From: Veillonella sp. KGMB01456
Lineage (GTDB): Bacteria > Bacillota > Negativicutes > Veillonellales > Veillonellaceae
Direction: 5' to 3'
DNA: 64,000 bases
Assembly (NCBI RefSeq): GCF_023051165.1
Contig: NZ_JALKIG010000003.1
Location: 52,133 to 116,132 of the forward strand
Positions 24,608 through 34,363 of this stretch are shown here, one piece after another (position 1 is the first letter of the stretch; each line of letters opens with the position of its first letter). The position numbers and the translations under genes are program-made. Below the pieces are notes generated by a model that had not been told where the DNA came from, ran no database searches, and worked only from the letters and a program-made list of their open reading frames with translations.

Positions 24608-26599
24608 ATGAGACAGAGTAAAGCAAAACGATGGCGCATAGAGCCCGGTGATGAAACAATTGAACAAGAATTAGTGCGAGACCTTAAAGTATACCCGGTT
24701 GTAGCTAAATTATTGGTGAACCGCGGTATTACGACGGCAGAGGCGGGTCGTGATTTTTTATATGGCAATGTAGGGGATTTATTGGATCCTTACTTGTTAA
24801 AAGGCATGAAAGAAGCGGTGCCGCTTATTCAAGATGCGATTGCAACGCAGAAACGGATTGTTATTTACGGTGACTATGATGTGGATGGCATTACGGCTAC
24901 CTCATTGATGTATCGTTTTTTGAAACGGTGCGGTGCCAATGTAAGTTATTACATTCCGGAGCGGCAAAGCGAAGGCTATGGCCTCAATGAGGAGGCTTTG
25001 GAGCATATCATTCAGCAGGGCACGGAGCTTGTCATTACGGTGGACTGCGGCATCAGCTCCTACGATATTGTGGAAGGTGTGCGGGACCGTTTGAACATGA
25101 TTATTACGGACCATCATACGGCACCGCCCGATATACCGCGAGCGGCGGCCGTTATCAATCATAAGCAGCCCGACTGCCCGTATCCTGACAAGAACTTATC
25201 CGGCGTAGGCGTGGCGTTTAAAGTTTGCCAAGCCGTTTGGCAGGAACGAACCGGCGCAGAATATTTGGATGATATGGATATTGTGGCCTTGGGGACAGTG
25301 GCTGACGTGGTGCCGCTAGTCGGTGAAAACCGCATTATTGTTCGCGAAGGGCTTAAGAAGATGATGACCTCGCCCAATATGGGGATTGATGCCCTCGTAG
25401 CGGTAGCGGGCCTTCAAGGTCGTAAATTAACAACCGGTCACATCGGTTTTACCTTGGCACCGCGCCTCAATGCGGCAGGCCGTGTAACTCATGCGACGCG
25501 GGCGGTGGAATTATTGACCGCTGCCGATATGGCAACAGCCAATACCATTGCGGAAGAACTGCAAGAAACTAATTTGGAGCGCCAAACCATTGAGCGGGGC
25601 ATTCACGAAGCGGCCCGGCAGGACGTAATCAATCAGGGGGAAGCGGCTCATAAGGTTATCGTCGTAGCCGGTGAAGGTTGGCATCCCGGCGTTATCGGTA
25701 TCGTGGCGTCGCGCCTGGTGGAAGAATTTTATCGGCCATCTATGGTTATCAGTATTCATGACGGTGTGGGCAAAGGATCCTGCCGCAGTATAGATAATTG
25801 CAATATTTATGATGCTTTAAAATCGGCAGAAGATTTACTCTTGCAATTCGGCGGTCATAAACAGGCGGCCGGTTTCAGTATTGAAGCGGATAAAATCCCC
25901 GCTTTGCGGGAGCGCTTGGCCGCCTATTGCGAAGCGAATTTGACGGCGGAAGATTATGTGCCGATTATCGATATCGACTCGGAGTTGGAACCGGGTGAAG
26001 TAACGGTAGAATTGGTGGACCAGATTGAAACCTTAGAGCCCTACGGCATGGGGAACAGTACTCCGGTATTTGCCATCAATCCGATTGCCGTACAGGACGT
26101 GTACTTATTGGGGCAGCAGAAGAATCATTGTAAGATTATTTTGCAATCTCAAATAGGCCCGTTGGATGCGATTATTTGGCACGGCGCCGACTATCATCGG
26201 GAAGTATTTCCTGATGAACGGGTTAAAGTCGCGTTTTCTTTGCAAAAGAATGAGTGGCAAGGGCGCATTTCGCCACAATTGATGGTGCAGGATTTGGCGC
26301 TTTTGGATGAACAGCCCATCAAACTGACGGCAGAGGGCTTGCGCGAAATGTATGTCATCGTGCGCAGTATTTTCAGAAGTGCTACGGCGCCGCGTTATAT
26401 TGTGGAATCGGAAGTATTGCACCGCCATCCGGACAATCAGACGAATAAGGAAGCTATGCTGTCCTTGGATGTTTTCAAAGAGCTTGGGATTTTGCAGGAA
26501 GAAGCCACGGATGACGGCATGGCGCTTTATCGTTGGTGCCATGTAAAAGAAAAATTAGAGTTAATTACATCACTGACATTTTTAAAATACAGTGCCTAA
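24608..26599 (+). CDS. recJ: Single-stranded-DNA-specific exonuclease RecJ
   Basis: RecJ is a 5'-3' exonuclease in recombination and repair. The 663-residue protein has the DHH phosphoesterase motifs VIYGDYDVDGITAT, VITVDCGIS and IITDHHTAPP, and the DHHA1 motif FGGHKQAAGFSIE. A C-terminal OB-like region includes LQKNEWQGRISPQLMVQDL. I use the ATG at 24608; the GTG at 24596 is inside the weak ribosome-binding site. The end lies 13 bases before the relA start, so the genes are probably co-transcribed. Confidence 0.95.
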   Translation: MRQSKAKRWRIEPGDETIEQELVRDLKVYPVVAKLLVNRGITTAEAGRDFLYGNVGDLLDPYLLKGMKEAVPLIQDAIATQKRIVIYGDYDVDGITATSLMYRFLKRCGANVSYYIPERQSEGYGLNEEALEHIIQQGTELVITVDCGISSYDIVEGVRDRLNMIITDHHTAPPDIPRAAAVINHKQPDCPYPDKNLSGVGVAFKVCQAVWQERTGAEYLDDMDIVALGTVADVVPLVGENRIIVREGLKKMMTSPNMGIDALVAVAGLQGRKLTTGHIGFTLAPRLNAAGRVTHATRAVELLTAADMATANTIAEELQETNLERQTIERGIHEAARQDVINQGEAAHKVIVVAGEGWHPGVIGIVASRLVEEFYRPSMVISIHDGVGKGSCRSIDNCNIYDALKSAEDLLLQFGGHKQAAGFSIEADKIPALRERLAAYCEANLTAEDYVPIIDIDSELEPGEVTVELVDQIETLEPYGMGNSTPVFAINPIAVQDVYLLGQQKNHCKIILQSQIGPLDAIIWHGADYHREVFPDERVKVAFSLQKNEWQGRISPQLMVQDLALLDEQPIKLTAEGLREMYVIVRSIFRSATAPRYIVESEVLHRHPDNQTNKEAMLSLDVFKELGILQEEATDDGMALYRWCHVKEKLELITSLTFLKYSA

Positions 26600-26612
26600 G
26601 GAGGTGGAAATT

Positions 26613-28847
26613 ATGGCTGAAAATGAAGAAGGCAAGGTTATCGTCGATCAACCGGCTTTTAATAAAGAAGTGGAATTGGCACATCTGATGGAGATTGTTC
26701 ACTCCTATTTGGATGATAAAGATTGTGACGACATTATGCGGGCTTTTAAAGTAGCGGATAAAGCTCACGCACCGCAAAAAAGAGCGTCCGGCGAACCGTA
26801 CATCTTACATCCTTTAGCCGTAGCCACCATTTTGGCCAATTTACAAATCGATGCGACTACCGTTATTGCCGCACTGCTCCATGATGTTGTGGAGGATACG
26901 GAGTATACGTTGCCGCAGATTGAAGAGTTATTTGGGAAAGAAGTGGCTTTTTTAGTCGATGGTGTTACGAAATTAAATCAATTTCAGTATCATACCAAAG
27001 AAGATCAGCAGCTGGAGAACTATCGCAAGATGATTCTGGCTATGGCTAAGGACGTGCGCGTGGTGGTTATTAAATTAGGTGACCGCCTCCATAATATGCG
27101 TACCTTGAAGCATATGCGCAGCGATAAGCAAAAGCGCATTGCTCAGGAAACCTTGGAAATCTTTGCACCGTTGGCTCATCGGTTGGGGATTTTTAACATT
27201 AAATGGGAATTGGAAGACTTGTCCTTCCGTTATTTGGAACCGGACAAATACTACGACTTGGTAGAGCAAATGCGTGAAAAGCGCCATGTACGCGAAGAAA
27301 TTGTTGACGATACCATGGAACAGCTGAAAAAGGCATTGGATGATGCTCATATTAAGGCGGATGTTAAAGGTCGACCAAAACATTTTTACAGTATTTATAA
27401 AAAAATGAAAAAGGACAATCGTGATTTGTCGCAGATTTACGACCTGTATGCAGTGCGCGTTATCGTGGATACGATTCCGGATTGTTATGCCGTACTGGGT
27501 ATCGTTCATAATCTGTGGAAACCGTTGCCGTATCGTTTTAAAGATTATATTGCCATGCCGAAGTCGAATATGTATCAGTCCCTACATACCACGATCATCG
27601 GGACCATGGGGCATTCCGTAGAAATTCAGATTCGAACCTGGGAAATGCACCGCGTTTCCGAATACGGCGTAGCCGCTCATTGGCGCTACAAAGAAGGCAA
27701 TAAGGGCGGCGATAAAGACTTTGACCAGAAGGTCGGTTGGCTTCGCCAAGTCCTTGAATGGCAGGATGCCAGCAATCCGAAGGAACTGGTTAATGCGTTA
27801 AAACTGGATGTGTTTTCCGGGGAAGTGTTCGTTTTCACGCCGCGCGGTGACGTATTGAAGCTCCCTAAAGGGGCAGTACCGCTTGATTTTGCGTATCGTA
27901 TTCATACCGATGTAGGCCATCGTTGTGTAGGGGCTAAGGTAAACGGTAAAATCGTATCCCTTGATTACACCTTACAAAACGGCGATATCGTCGATATTAT
28001 TACGTCGAAAACGGGCAAACCGAGCCTTGATTGGCTTAATATCGTAGGCTCTACGGAAAGCCGGAGTAAGATTCGCAACTGGTTTAAAAAGGAAAATAAA
28101 GAAGAAAACATCGTTAAAGGACGTGAACTTCTCGAAAAAGAAGCGAAACGACTCAATTATGATTGGAAAGAGCTCAATAAGCCGGGCCGCATGGAACAAA
28201 TTGCGAAAGCTTTGAATGCAGGCAGTGAAACTGAACTCTTATCGGCTGTCGGTTACGGCGGCATTCCGGTCAATTCCGTATTGTTACGTTTTGTTGATTT
28301 ATATAAACGTGATTTGGCAAAAGAAGACAATCGTCGCGATACGATGGCTCTGTTGGAAAAACTCAAAACCCACGAACCGGTGCATCGTAAGAGCAGTACG
28401 GGGATTCTTGTCAACGGCGAACCGGACGTAATGGTTCGTATGGCTCGTTGCTGTAATCCGGTACCGGGCGATGAAGTGGTAGGCTATATTACCCGCGGTC
28501 GCGGGGTATCCGTTCATCGGGCGGATTGTCCGAATATCGGTCATACGCCGGAAGACGTGGACCGCATGATTGAAGTATCGTGGGATGCAGGCACGTCGGA
28601 AAACTTCCACGTAGCCATTGAAATTACCGCCTACGATCGCGGTGGTTTACTCATGGAAATCATGGCCACGCTGTCGGAGATGAAAATTAACATTGTTAAT
28701 ATTAATGCCAAAGTAGACGATACGAAGAATGCGAACATCAACTTAGTTATTGAAATTCGCGACGTATCGGAACTTGATTTTGTTATGACTAAATTACGGC
28801 GTATTCGCGATGTGTATACCGTGCAACGCGCCAATGGAGGTAGTTGA
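26613..28847 (+). CDS. relA: Bifunctional (p)ppGpp synthetase/hydrolase RelA/SpoT
   Basis: This long Rel enzyme makes and degrades the stringent-response alarmone. The 744-residue protein has an HD hydrolase domain ([12 protein letters not shown], then [12 protein letters not shown]), a synthetase domain ([24 protein letters not shown], given here in part), TGS ([20 protein letters not shown]) and a C-terminal ACT domain. HD residues are intact, so hydrolysis is expected as well as synthesis. The ATG at 26613 has AAGGAGG 8 bases upstream; an earlier GTG at 26592 is unlikely. The stop shares a base with the dtd start, a classic Firmicute recJ-relA-dtd order. Confidence 0.95.
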   Translation: MAENEEGKVIVDQPAFNKEVELAHLMEIVHSYLDDKDCDDIMRAFKVADKAHAPQKRASGEPYILHPLAVATILANLQIDATTVIAALLHDVVEDTEYTLPQIEELFGKEVAFLVDGVTKLNQFQYHTKEDQQLENYRKMILAMAKDVRVVVIKLGDRLHNMRTLKHMRSDKQKRIAQETLEIFAPLAHRLGIFNIKWELEDLSFRYLEPDKYYDLVEQMREKRHVREEIVDDTMEQLKKALDDAHIKADVKGRPKHFYSIYKKMKKDNRDLSQIYDLYAVRVIVDTIPDCYAVLGIVHNLWKPLPYRFKDYIAMPKSNMYQSLHTTIIGTMGHSVEIQIRTWEMHRVSEYGVAAHWRYKEGNKGGDKDFDQKVGWLRQVLEWQDASNPKELVNALKLDVFSGEVFVFTPRGDVLKLPKGAVPLDFAYRIHTDVGHRCVGAKVNGKIVSLDYTLQNGDIVDIITSKTGKPSLDWLNIVGSTESRSKIRNWFKKENKEENIVKGRELLEKEAKRLNYDWKELNKPGRMEQIAKALNAGSETELLSAVGYGGIPVNSVLLRFVDLYKRDLAKEDNRRDTMALLEKLKTHEPVHRKSSTGILVNGEPDVMVRMARCCNPVPGDEVVGYITRGRGVSVHRADCPNIGHTPEDVDRMIEVSWDAGTSENFHVAIEITAYDRGGLLMEIMATLSEMKINIVNINAKVDDTKNANINLVIEIRDVSELDFVMTKLRRIRDVYTVQRANGGS

Positions 28848-29296
28848 TGCGGGCAGTAGTGCAAAGAGTAAGCGAAGCAGCCGTAACCGTAGCCGGAGAA
28901 ACAACCGGTGCCATTCCTAAGGGACTTGTAGTCCTCTTAGGTGTGGGCAAAGGTGACACGGATGCAGATGCCGTTTATTTGGCTGACAAGATTGTTAACT
29001 TACGCATCTTTGAAGATGCCGAGGAAAAGATGAATCTGTCCGTAGCCGATGTGAATGGTGAGATTTTGGCTGTGTCGCAGTTTACACTGTACGGTGATGT
29101 GCGTAAAGGCCGTCGCCCCGGTTTTGATCAAGCGGCACCGCCGGACGAAGCGGAGCGCTTATATGAAGTATTTATCAATCGCTGTCGCGAAGCGGGCGTT
29201 AATGTTGAAACCGGTCGTTTTAGAACGCACATGATGGTGAGCCTCACTAATGATGGGCCGGTGACCATCTTGTTAGACAGTCAGAAGCTATTTTGA
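28847..29296 (+). CDS. dtd: D-aminoacyl-tRNA deacylase
   Basis: Dtd removes D-amino acids, and also glycine, from mischarged tRNA. The 149-residue protein starts [15 protein letters not shown] and has LLGVGKGDT. The active-site motifs [10 protein letters not shown] (SQxxL type) and a C-terminal GPVTI of the Gly-cisPro type (here [11 protein letters not shown]) are both present. The ATG overlaps the relA stop by one base, so the two are coupled. The length is typical. Confidence 0.96.
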   Translation: MRAVVQRVSEAAVTVAGETTGAIPKGLVVLLGVGKGDTDADAVYLADKIVNLRIFEDAEEKMNLSVADVNGEILAVSQFTLYGDVRKGRRPGFDQAAPPDEAERLYEVFINRCREAGVNVETGRFRTHMMVSLTNDGPVTILLDSQKLF

Positions 29297-29414
29297 TGCC
29301 AGTGCTTTAGCAGTTAAGAATTTATAGAATGAATCCGGTAGCTAATGTTATCGGCAAGTTCGAATGATGACGTTTTAGTCTATTTCGCGTAATACATTGT
29401 GGAGAGTGATGCGT

Positions 29415-30035
29415 ATGAAATTATATCGGATGCCCTTAGGGGCGTTGGGGACGAATTGTTACATCGTCGTTGATGAAAGCAATCAGCATTGTTTGGTCGT
29501 AGATCCGGGCGGTGAAGGCGAGCGTCTTGTTGCGCTTTTGAAAGAAAAAGGGCTGCAACCGGAAGCCGTTATTCTCACCCATGGTCACGGTGACCATATC
29601 GGTGGGGTACAGGCCGTGGTGGATGCATTCAAAGTGCCCGTTTACATCAATAAGGGCGATGAAGAATTTTTGACAAACAGCAATCTTAACTTGAGTGGTG
29701 CCATCGGTCAGCCCGTGAAGGTGACCGGCGATATTCATTTTATCAAAGAAGATGATGTGATTCATCTCGGTGAGTACTCCTTTAAGATTATTGAAACACC
29801 GGGGCATACGCCGGGCGGTGTTTGCTTCTACGGTGAAGGCATGGTTCTGGCAGGGGACAGCCTCTTTTTGGAATCCATCGGCCGTACCGATTTCCCGGGG
29901 AGCAGCTACGAAGATCTGATTGATTCAGTTCGCCATAAACTCTTTACTTTGCCGGAAGAAACTGTCGTTTATCCGGGCCATGGGCCGGAGACGACCATCG
30001 GTCATGAAAAGACTTATAATCCGTTTGTTCGTTAG
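29415..30035 (+). CDS. MBL-fold metallohydrolase (glyoxalase II-like)
   Basis: The 206-residue protein has the binuclear metal-site signature LTHGHGDHIGG, then ETPGHTPGG, AGDSLF and YPGHGPETTIGHEK. This spacing is typical of small glyoxalase II-like hydrolases that cleave thioesters. The substrate cannot be told. The start at 29415 lies 8 bases after GGAGAG; two earlier ATG/TTG choices lie on or before that site. It is followed by a permease gene 13 bases later and commonly sits beside dtd and relA in Firmicutes. Confidence 0.9.
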   Translation: MKLYRMPLGALGTNCYIVVDESNQHCLVVDPGGEGERLVALLKEKGLQPEAVILTHGHGDHIGGVQAVVDAFKVPVYINKGDEEFLTNSNLNLSGAIGQPVKVTGDIHFIKEDDVIHLGEYSFKIIETPGHTPGGVCFYGEGMVLAGDSLFLESIGRTDFPGSSYEDLIDSVRHKLFTLPEETVVYPGHGPETTIGHEKTYNPFVR

Positions 30036-30048
30036 GCGGTGACCGAAT

Positions 30049-31113
30049 ATGTTAAAAAAATCAACACAGTATTGGCTCAGAGTCGTGTTGATTGTGCTGG
30101 CCGTGATTTTTCTGTGGGCCATTATTCCGGTGCTCTGGCCGCTTATCGTATCGTTAATCTGTACGCTCATTTTGCTACCCGTAGTGAATGGCATCCAGGA
30201 TTACATGCGGCATCGGGTGGGGCTTACGTGGTTCCCGCGCTGGCTGGCCATCATACCGGCATTTCTGTTGGTAGCACTCATTTTACTATTGGTAATTCAG
30301 TTTATTATCTTACCGTTTATTGCTGAATTTACCCGTTTGCTCAATAATTTACCGGTCTTGATGTCACAACTCATTGTGTTGTGGCAAGATATCACGTCCG
30401 GTGAATGGTTGAAGTTACCGCCACAGATTGATGCCATCGTCATGACTACTTTGGCCCGTATCAGTTCGTACGGCGTCGAGTTGGCGCAGCGCGGCATTTT
30501 CGCTATTTTTTCATTGGCAACGACTGTTTTGGAATGTTTACTCGTACCGATTATGACCTTCTATTTATTGAAGGACGGACGGCAAATTAAGGGCAAAGTC
30601 ATTTCGATTTTCCAGCCGCCGCACAATCGGTATTTAATGGACGTGGTGAATCAGATTCACCGCACCATGGGGCGCTATTTGCGGGGACAGCTTCTTTTGG
30701 CAACCAATATGTTCTGCATAACGCTGGTCATAGCCTATTTTTTTGAATTGCCTTATCCCTTGGTATTGGCTTTGTTCGCGGCTATCGCGGAATGGGTTCC
30801 TATTATCGGACCTATTGTTGCAGCCATACCGGCTATTATATTGGCCTCCTTGGTGGGGCCTGCATTGGTAGTGAAAATTATCATTACCTATGCCATTATT
30901 CAGTTAATTGACGGGCAGATTGTGATGCCTAAAATCTTAGGTCACGTTATCAAGCTGCATCCGTTAGTTATATTAACCGTAATTTTTGTAGGCGGTTATT
31001 TCTATGGCATCATCGGTATGATGACGGCAGTGCCGATCACAGCGATGTTACAAATCGTGCTTACAAAACTTTGGTATTTTAACTCGTTTTACAAGAAGGA
31101 TGGAACTGTATGA
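30049..31113 (+). CDS. AI-2E family transporter-like membrane protein
   Basis: The 354-residue protein has about eight transmembrane helices: two near the N-terminus, a long central extramembrane region, then a cluster of helices with the family block LVLALFAAIAEWVPIIGP and the late FVGGYFYGIIGMMTAVPI. The family (PerM/YdiK/TqsA) includes exporters of autoinducer-2 and of sodium, so the substrate is open. Its stop overlaps the fur start by four bases, so it and the regulator are translationally coupled. Confidence 0.88.
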   Translation: MLKKSTQYWLRVVLIVLAVIFLWAIIPVLWPLIVSLICTLILLPVVNGIQDYMRHRVGLTWFPRWLAIIPAFLLVALILLLVIQFIILPFIAEFTRLLNNLPVLMSQLIVLWQDITSGEWLKLPPQIDAIVMTTLARISSYGVELAQRGIFAIFSLATTVLECLLVPIMTFYLLKDGRQIKGKVISIFQPPHNRYLMDVVNQIHRTMGRYLRGQLLLATNMFCITLVIAYFFELPYPLVLALFAAIAEWVPIIGPIVAAIPAIILASLVGPALVVKIIITYAIIQLIDGQIVMPKILGHVIKLHPLVILTVIFVGGYFYGIIGMMTAVPITAMLQIVLTKLWYFNSFYKKDGTV

Positions 31114-31592
31114 ACACGACATTAGAAAAATTGAAAGAACGTATTAAAGACAAAAAGTATAAGTTGACGACGCAACGCCAGACAATTTTACAAGCGTTTA
31201 TTGATGCGGAAGAAAAGCATCTCTGCGCTGAAGACGTATATGTATTGGTTAAAGCCGTAGCCCCTGATATCGGTTTGGCTACCATTTACCGTACCCTTGA
31301 TTTATTCACTGAACTTGATTTATTAAAACGCCTTGACTTCGGTGACGGTCGTAATCGTTACGAATTAAATGATGAAGAATTTGCTCATTTCCATCATCAT
31401 TTGATTTGTGTAAAATGCGGTTGCGTCAAAGAATTTGAAGACGATATGCTCGAAACTTTGGAGTCCATCATTGCCAAAAAACTTAACTTTAAGACAATTG
31501 ACCATCAGTTGAAAGTCTATGGCTATTGCGGCGACTGTCAGGAAAAAATGAAAGCGGAAGAAGCGGAAGCAGCTGCTCAAAAGGGTGAGTAA
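31110..31592 (+). CDS. Fur-family transcriptional regulator
   Basis: The 160-residue protein has a winged-helix DNA-binding domain (KYKLTTQRQTILQAF, then LATIYRTLDLF). The dimerisation domain has the metal-site HFHHHLICVKCGCVKEF and a second CxxC in YCGDCQEK. These features fit Fur, Zur or PerR; Fur is likeliest from the DDMLETLE region, but the metal cannot be assigned by eye. The C-terminus is a short acidic, Ala-rich tail. The ATG overlaps the upstream permease stop. Confidence 0.9.
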   Translation: MNTTLEKLKERIKDKKYKLTTQRQTILQAFIDAEEKHLCAEDVYVLVKAVAPDIGLATIYRTLDLFTELDLLKRLDFGDGRNRYELNDEEFAHFHHHLICVKCGCVKEFEDDMLETLESIIAKKLNFKTIDHQLKVYGYCGDCQEKMKAEEAEAAAQKGE

Positions 31593-31593
31593 T

Positions 31594-31731
31594 TTGACCT
31601 ATCGTTATACGGGACCGTTGCCTTTGGGCAGTGTGGTGGCGCATTATTGCGGCGCCGCCGGTCTTACGACGACTAAAGGGGCCCCGTTTGGCGCCTGGAA
31701 GGGCTGGGTGCTGAAGAGGGCTATACCTTGA
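31594..31731 (+). pseudogene. Displaced N-terminus of hemZ (frameshift)
   Basis: A TTG at 31594 follows AAGGGTGAG by 4 bases and opens a 45-codon frame that ends at TGA 31729-31731. The frame that begins the hemZ product is itself open upstream to 31677. Restoring one G in the G run at 31701-31703 joins the two into one reading (...FGAWKG-LGAEEGYTLTVYHND). The joined protein would be about 496 residues, close to the usual HemZ length. A sequencing error and a true mutation look the same here. Confidence 0.6.
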
Positions 31732-33083
31732 CGGTGTATCATAATGACGTGCCGGTAGCAGTGTTTAAAGGGGCTCTTTCCAATGAAGGACGCCTCGAGA
31801 TAGGTGGGCAATTACTTAAATTAATTCGCACTACCCAGGGACGACCGGCTCTGGGTGAGTGGGGCACTTTGGTAGGTGTTCGGCCAACAAAAATGTTCCA
31901 TAAATTATGGGACATTGACGAAAATAGCGATACACCACCAGCCGCTGAACCATCGAATCCCGATGAGCCCGGTACTGTCATAAACGGTTGTGACACGGCG
32001 GTACAAGTCTTGCGGAAACGTTTTGACGTCAGCGAGCCGAAGATTGAGCTGTTAAAAGCGGTAGCTACGCTGCAACGTCCTTTTGTGGCGCCTCATGAAA
32101 CGGCGGATCGGGAAGTGAGCGTTTATGGGGGCATTCCGTTTTGCCAAACGCACTGCACGTATTGTTCGTTCCCGTACGGACTGATTCAGGATTACCGGCG
32201 CATTCCGGAGTTTTTGGGCGCTTTTGTAAACGATGCAACGCAGCTTAAGGGGCTTATTGAGACATATGGCTTACAAGTTGCCACGGTGTACATGGGTGGC
32301 GGCACACCGACGAGCTTAGGTGATGAGGATTTTGCCACAGCCTTGGCGGCCTTGGCCAAGCTTCATCGTGAAAACAGTGAATTTACGGTGGAAGCGGGGC
32401 GGCCTGATTCGGTGACGCCTCATAAACTTGCAACTATGGCTAAACTCGGGGTTAACCGAATCAGTATCAACCCGCAGAGTATGCACGATGATATTTTAAA
32501 AGCCGTCGGGCGCGGTCATACGGCTGCGGCTATTAAAGAATTATATGCCTATGTGCGTTCTTATACGAATTTTGCGGTGAATATGGACTTTATTGCAGGT
32601 TTACCGTATCAGACTCTTTCGCACATGGAAGAAAATCTAGATTATGTTTGTCAGGCACGGCCTGAAAATGTTACAATTCATACATTGGCATTGAAGCGGG
32701 GTAGTCCGCTTTATGACGGTGTAGGTCGCGAGGCCATGCCGGAAGCCGCAGCCGTGGAAGAAATGGTGGCGCGCAGTAAAGAGCGCCTTGAGGCGGCCGG
32801 TTATGTGCCTTATTATGTGTATCGTCAACAATATATGACGAGCCAGACTGAAAATATCGGCTATACTTTGCCGGGGTATATTTGTGAATATAATATTCGG
32901 ATTATGGAAGAACGGCAGAGCATATTATCCGTTGGTCCGGGTAGCTCCTCTAAATGGATGCGCGCTCCGGAATATCGGCAATTACAACAGCATATGCCTA
33001 AAGATGTGTCCGTTTATATTGATACCTTATCAGCACTGCTTGAAAAGCGCAGTCGATTATGCAAAAAGTTTTGGGAGGGATAA
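31728..33083 (+). CDS. hemZ: Coproporphyrinogen dehydrogenase HemZ (oxygen-independent), N-terminus frameshifted
   Basis: HemZ is the radical SAM enzyme family related to HemN. Named for coproporphyrinogen III oxidation without oxygen, it often has an uncertain exact role. The 451-residue frame has GGIPFCQTHCTYCSFPYG (cluster motif CxxxCxxC), then VYMGGGTPTSL, and later INPQSMHDDILKAVGRGH, all HemN/HemZ blocks. The TTG at 31728 is only the first usable codon of this frame and has no ribosome-binding site; the true start is probably at 31594 in another frame. It ends 3 bases before hisS. If the frameshift is real, the enzyme may be made poorly or not at all. Confidence 0.85.
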   Translation: MTVYHNDVPVAVFKGALSNEGRLEIGGQLLKLIRTTQGRPALGEWGTLVGVRPTKMFHKLWDIDENSDTPPAAEPSNPDEPGTVINGCDTAVQVLRKRFDVSEPKIELLKAVATLQRPFVAPHETADREVSVYGGIPFCQTHCTYCSFPYGLIQDYRRIPEFLGAFVNDATQLKGLIETYGLQVATVYMGGGTPTSLGDEDFATALAALAKLHRENSEFTVEAGRPDSVTPHKLATMAKLGVNRISINPQSMHDDILKAVGRGHTAAAIKELYAYVRSYTNFAVNMDFIAGLPYQTLSHMEENLDYVCQARPENVTIHTLALKRGSPLYDGVGREAMPEAAAVEEMVARSKERLEAAGYVPYYVYRQQYMTSQTENIGYTLPGYICEYNIRIMEERQSILSVGPGSSSKWMRAPEYRQLQQHMPKDVSVYIDTLSALLEKRSRLCKKFWEG

Positions 33084-33086
33084 AAT

Positions 33087-34358
33087 ATGGGAATTCAAAA
33101 GCCTAGAGGTACACAAGACTTATTACCTAATGTAATTGGTAATTGGCGCTATGTGGAAGACAAAATTCGCCGTATTTGCGCAGCGTATGGATTTGACGAG
33201 ATTCGTACACCTATGTTTGAAGAAACAGGGTTGTTTTTGCGTGGTATCGGTGAAACAACCGACGTAGTACAGAAGGAAATGTACACATTCCCGACAGGCG
33301 ACAAAAAAGAACAGACGTATACTTTGCGCCCTGAAAATACGGCATCCGCCGTACGTGCGTATTTAGAAAACAAAGTATACGGCCAGGAAAACTTGACGAA
33401 ATGGTTCTACATCGGACCGATGTTCCGTCATGATAAACCACAGGCCGGTCGTTATCGCCAGTTCCACCAATTCGGTGTGGAAGTATTGGGTACGCAGGCT
33501 CCGGCAACTGACGCCGAAGTGATTTTGATGGTATTGCAATTATTTAACGACTTCGGCCTTAAGGACTTAAGCGTACAGGTTAACTCCGTAGGTTGCCCGA
33601 ACTGTCGTCCGGCGTACCGTGAAAAATTAATTGCTTTCTTCGAACCTAAAAAAGATCAACTTTGCCCGGATTGCCAAGCTCGTTTATATAAGAACCCACT
33701 TCGCATTTTGGACTGCAAAGAAGAAACTTGTAAAGCTTTATCTGTCGGCGCCCCTGAAATTCATGAAAATCTTTGCCAGGAATGTTCCGACCACTTCGAT
33801 CAGCTCCAGAAATTCTTGACCGCAGCGAATGTTAATTATGTAGTAAACCCTCGTTTGGTACGCGGTTTGGATTACTACACGAAGACAGCTTTCGAAGTAC
33901 AGTACGCACCGCTTGGTTCTCAAAGTGCCGTAGCCGGTGGCGGTCGTTATGACGGCCTTGTAGAAGAATTGGATGGTCCGCATACGCCGGCCGTCGGTTT
34001 TGCCATGGGCATCGAACGTCTTTTGTTGGCCCTTGAAAAGCAAGGCTTATTACCGGAAGAAACGATTGATCCGTCCGTATTTGTAGTTGCTTTAGGCGAA
34101 GAAGCACAGGTTGCCGGTTTTAAATTGGTTAACGACCTTCATAAAGCCTATATTAAGGCGGCTATGGACGGCGAAGGTAAAAGTATGAAGAGCCAGTTAA
34201 AACATGCTAACAAAATTAATGCAAAATATGTTATTATAGTGGGTGATGATGAATTAGCTCGCGGCGAAGCAATTATTCGCGACATGGAAAGCAGCGAGCA
34301 GGAAACCGTAGCCTTTACGGATGTATTGGCACGAGTAACTTCACTAGTGAAAGGATGA
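33087..34358 (+). CDS. hisS: Histidine--tRNA ligase
   Basis: HisRS charges tRNA-His. The 423-residue protein has class II motif 1 around PRGTQDLLP and motif 2 in WFYIGPMFRHDKPQAGRYRQ. The histidine-binding block is RGLDYYTKTAFE and motif 3 is GFAMGIERL. A central Cys-rich stretch (CPDCQARLYKN, then CKALS and CQEC) could bind zinc. Only 3 bases separate it from hemZ, so no T-box fits ahead of it. Its stop overlaps the first possible aspS start. Confidence 0.96.
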   Translation: MGIQKPRGTQDLLPNVIGNWRYVEDKIRRICAAYGFDEIRTPMFEETGLFLRGIGETTDVVQKEMYTFPTGDKKEQTYTLRPENTASAVRAYLENKVYGQENLTKWFYIGPMFRHDKPQAGRYRQFHQFGVEVLGTQAPATDAEVILMVLQLFNDFGLKDLSVQVNSVGCPNCRPAYREKLIAFFEPKKDQLCPDCQARLYKNPLRILDCKEETCKALSVGAPEIHENLCQECSDHFDQLQKFLTAANVNYVVNPRLVRGLDYYTKTAFEVQYAPLGSQSAVAGGGRYDGLVEELDGPHTPAVGFAMGIERLLLALEKQGLLPEETIDPSVFVVALGEEAQVAGFKLVNDLHKAYIKAAMDGEGKSMKSQLKHANKINAKYVIIVGDDELARGEAIIRDMESSEQETVAFTDVLARVTSLVKG

Positions 34359-34363
34359 CAAGA

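Noticed and set aside
33080..33090. T-box leader for hisS-aspS
   Set aside because: Only 3 bases separate hemZ and hisS, so a T-box cannot fit.
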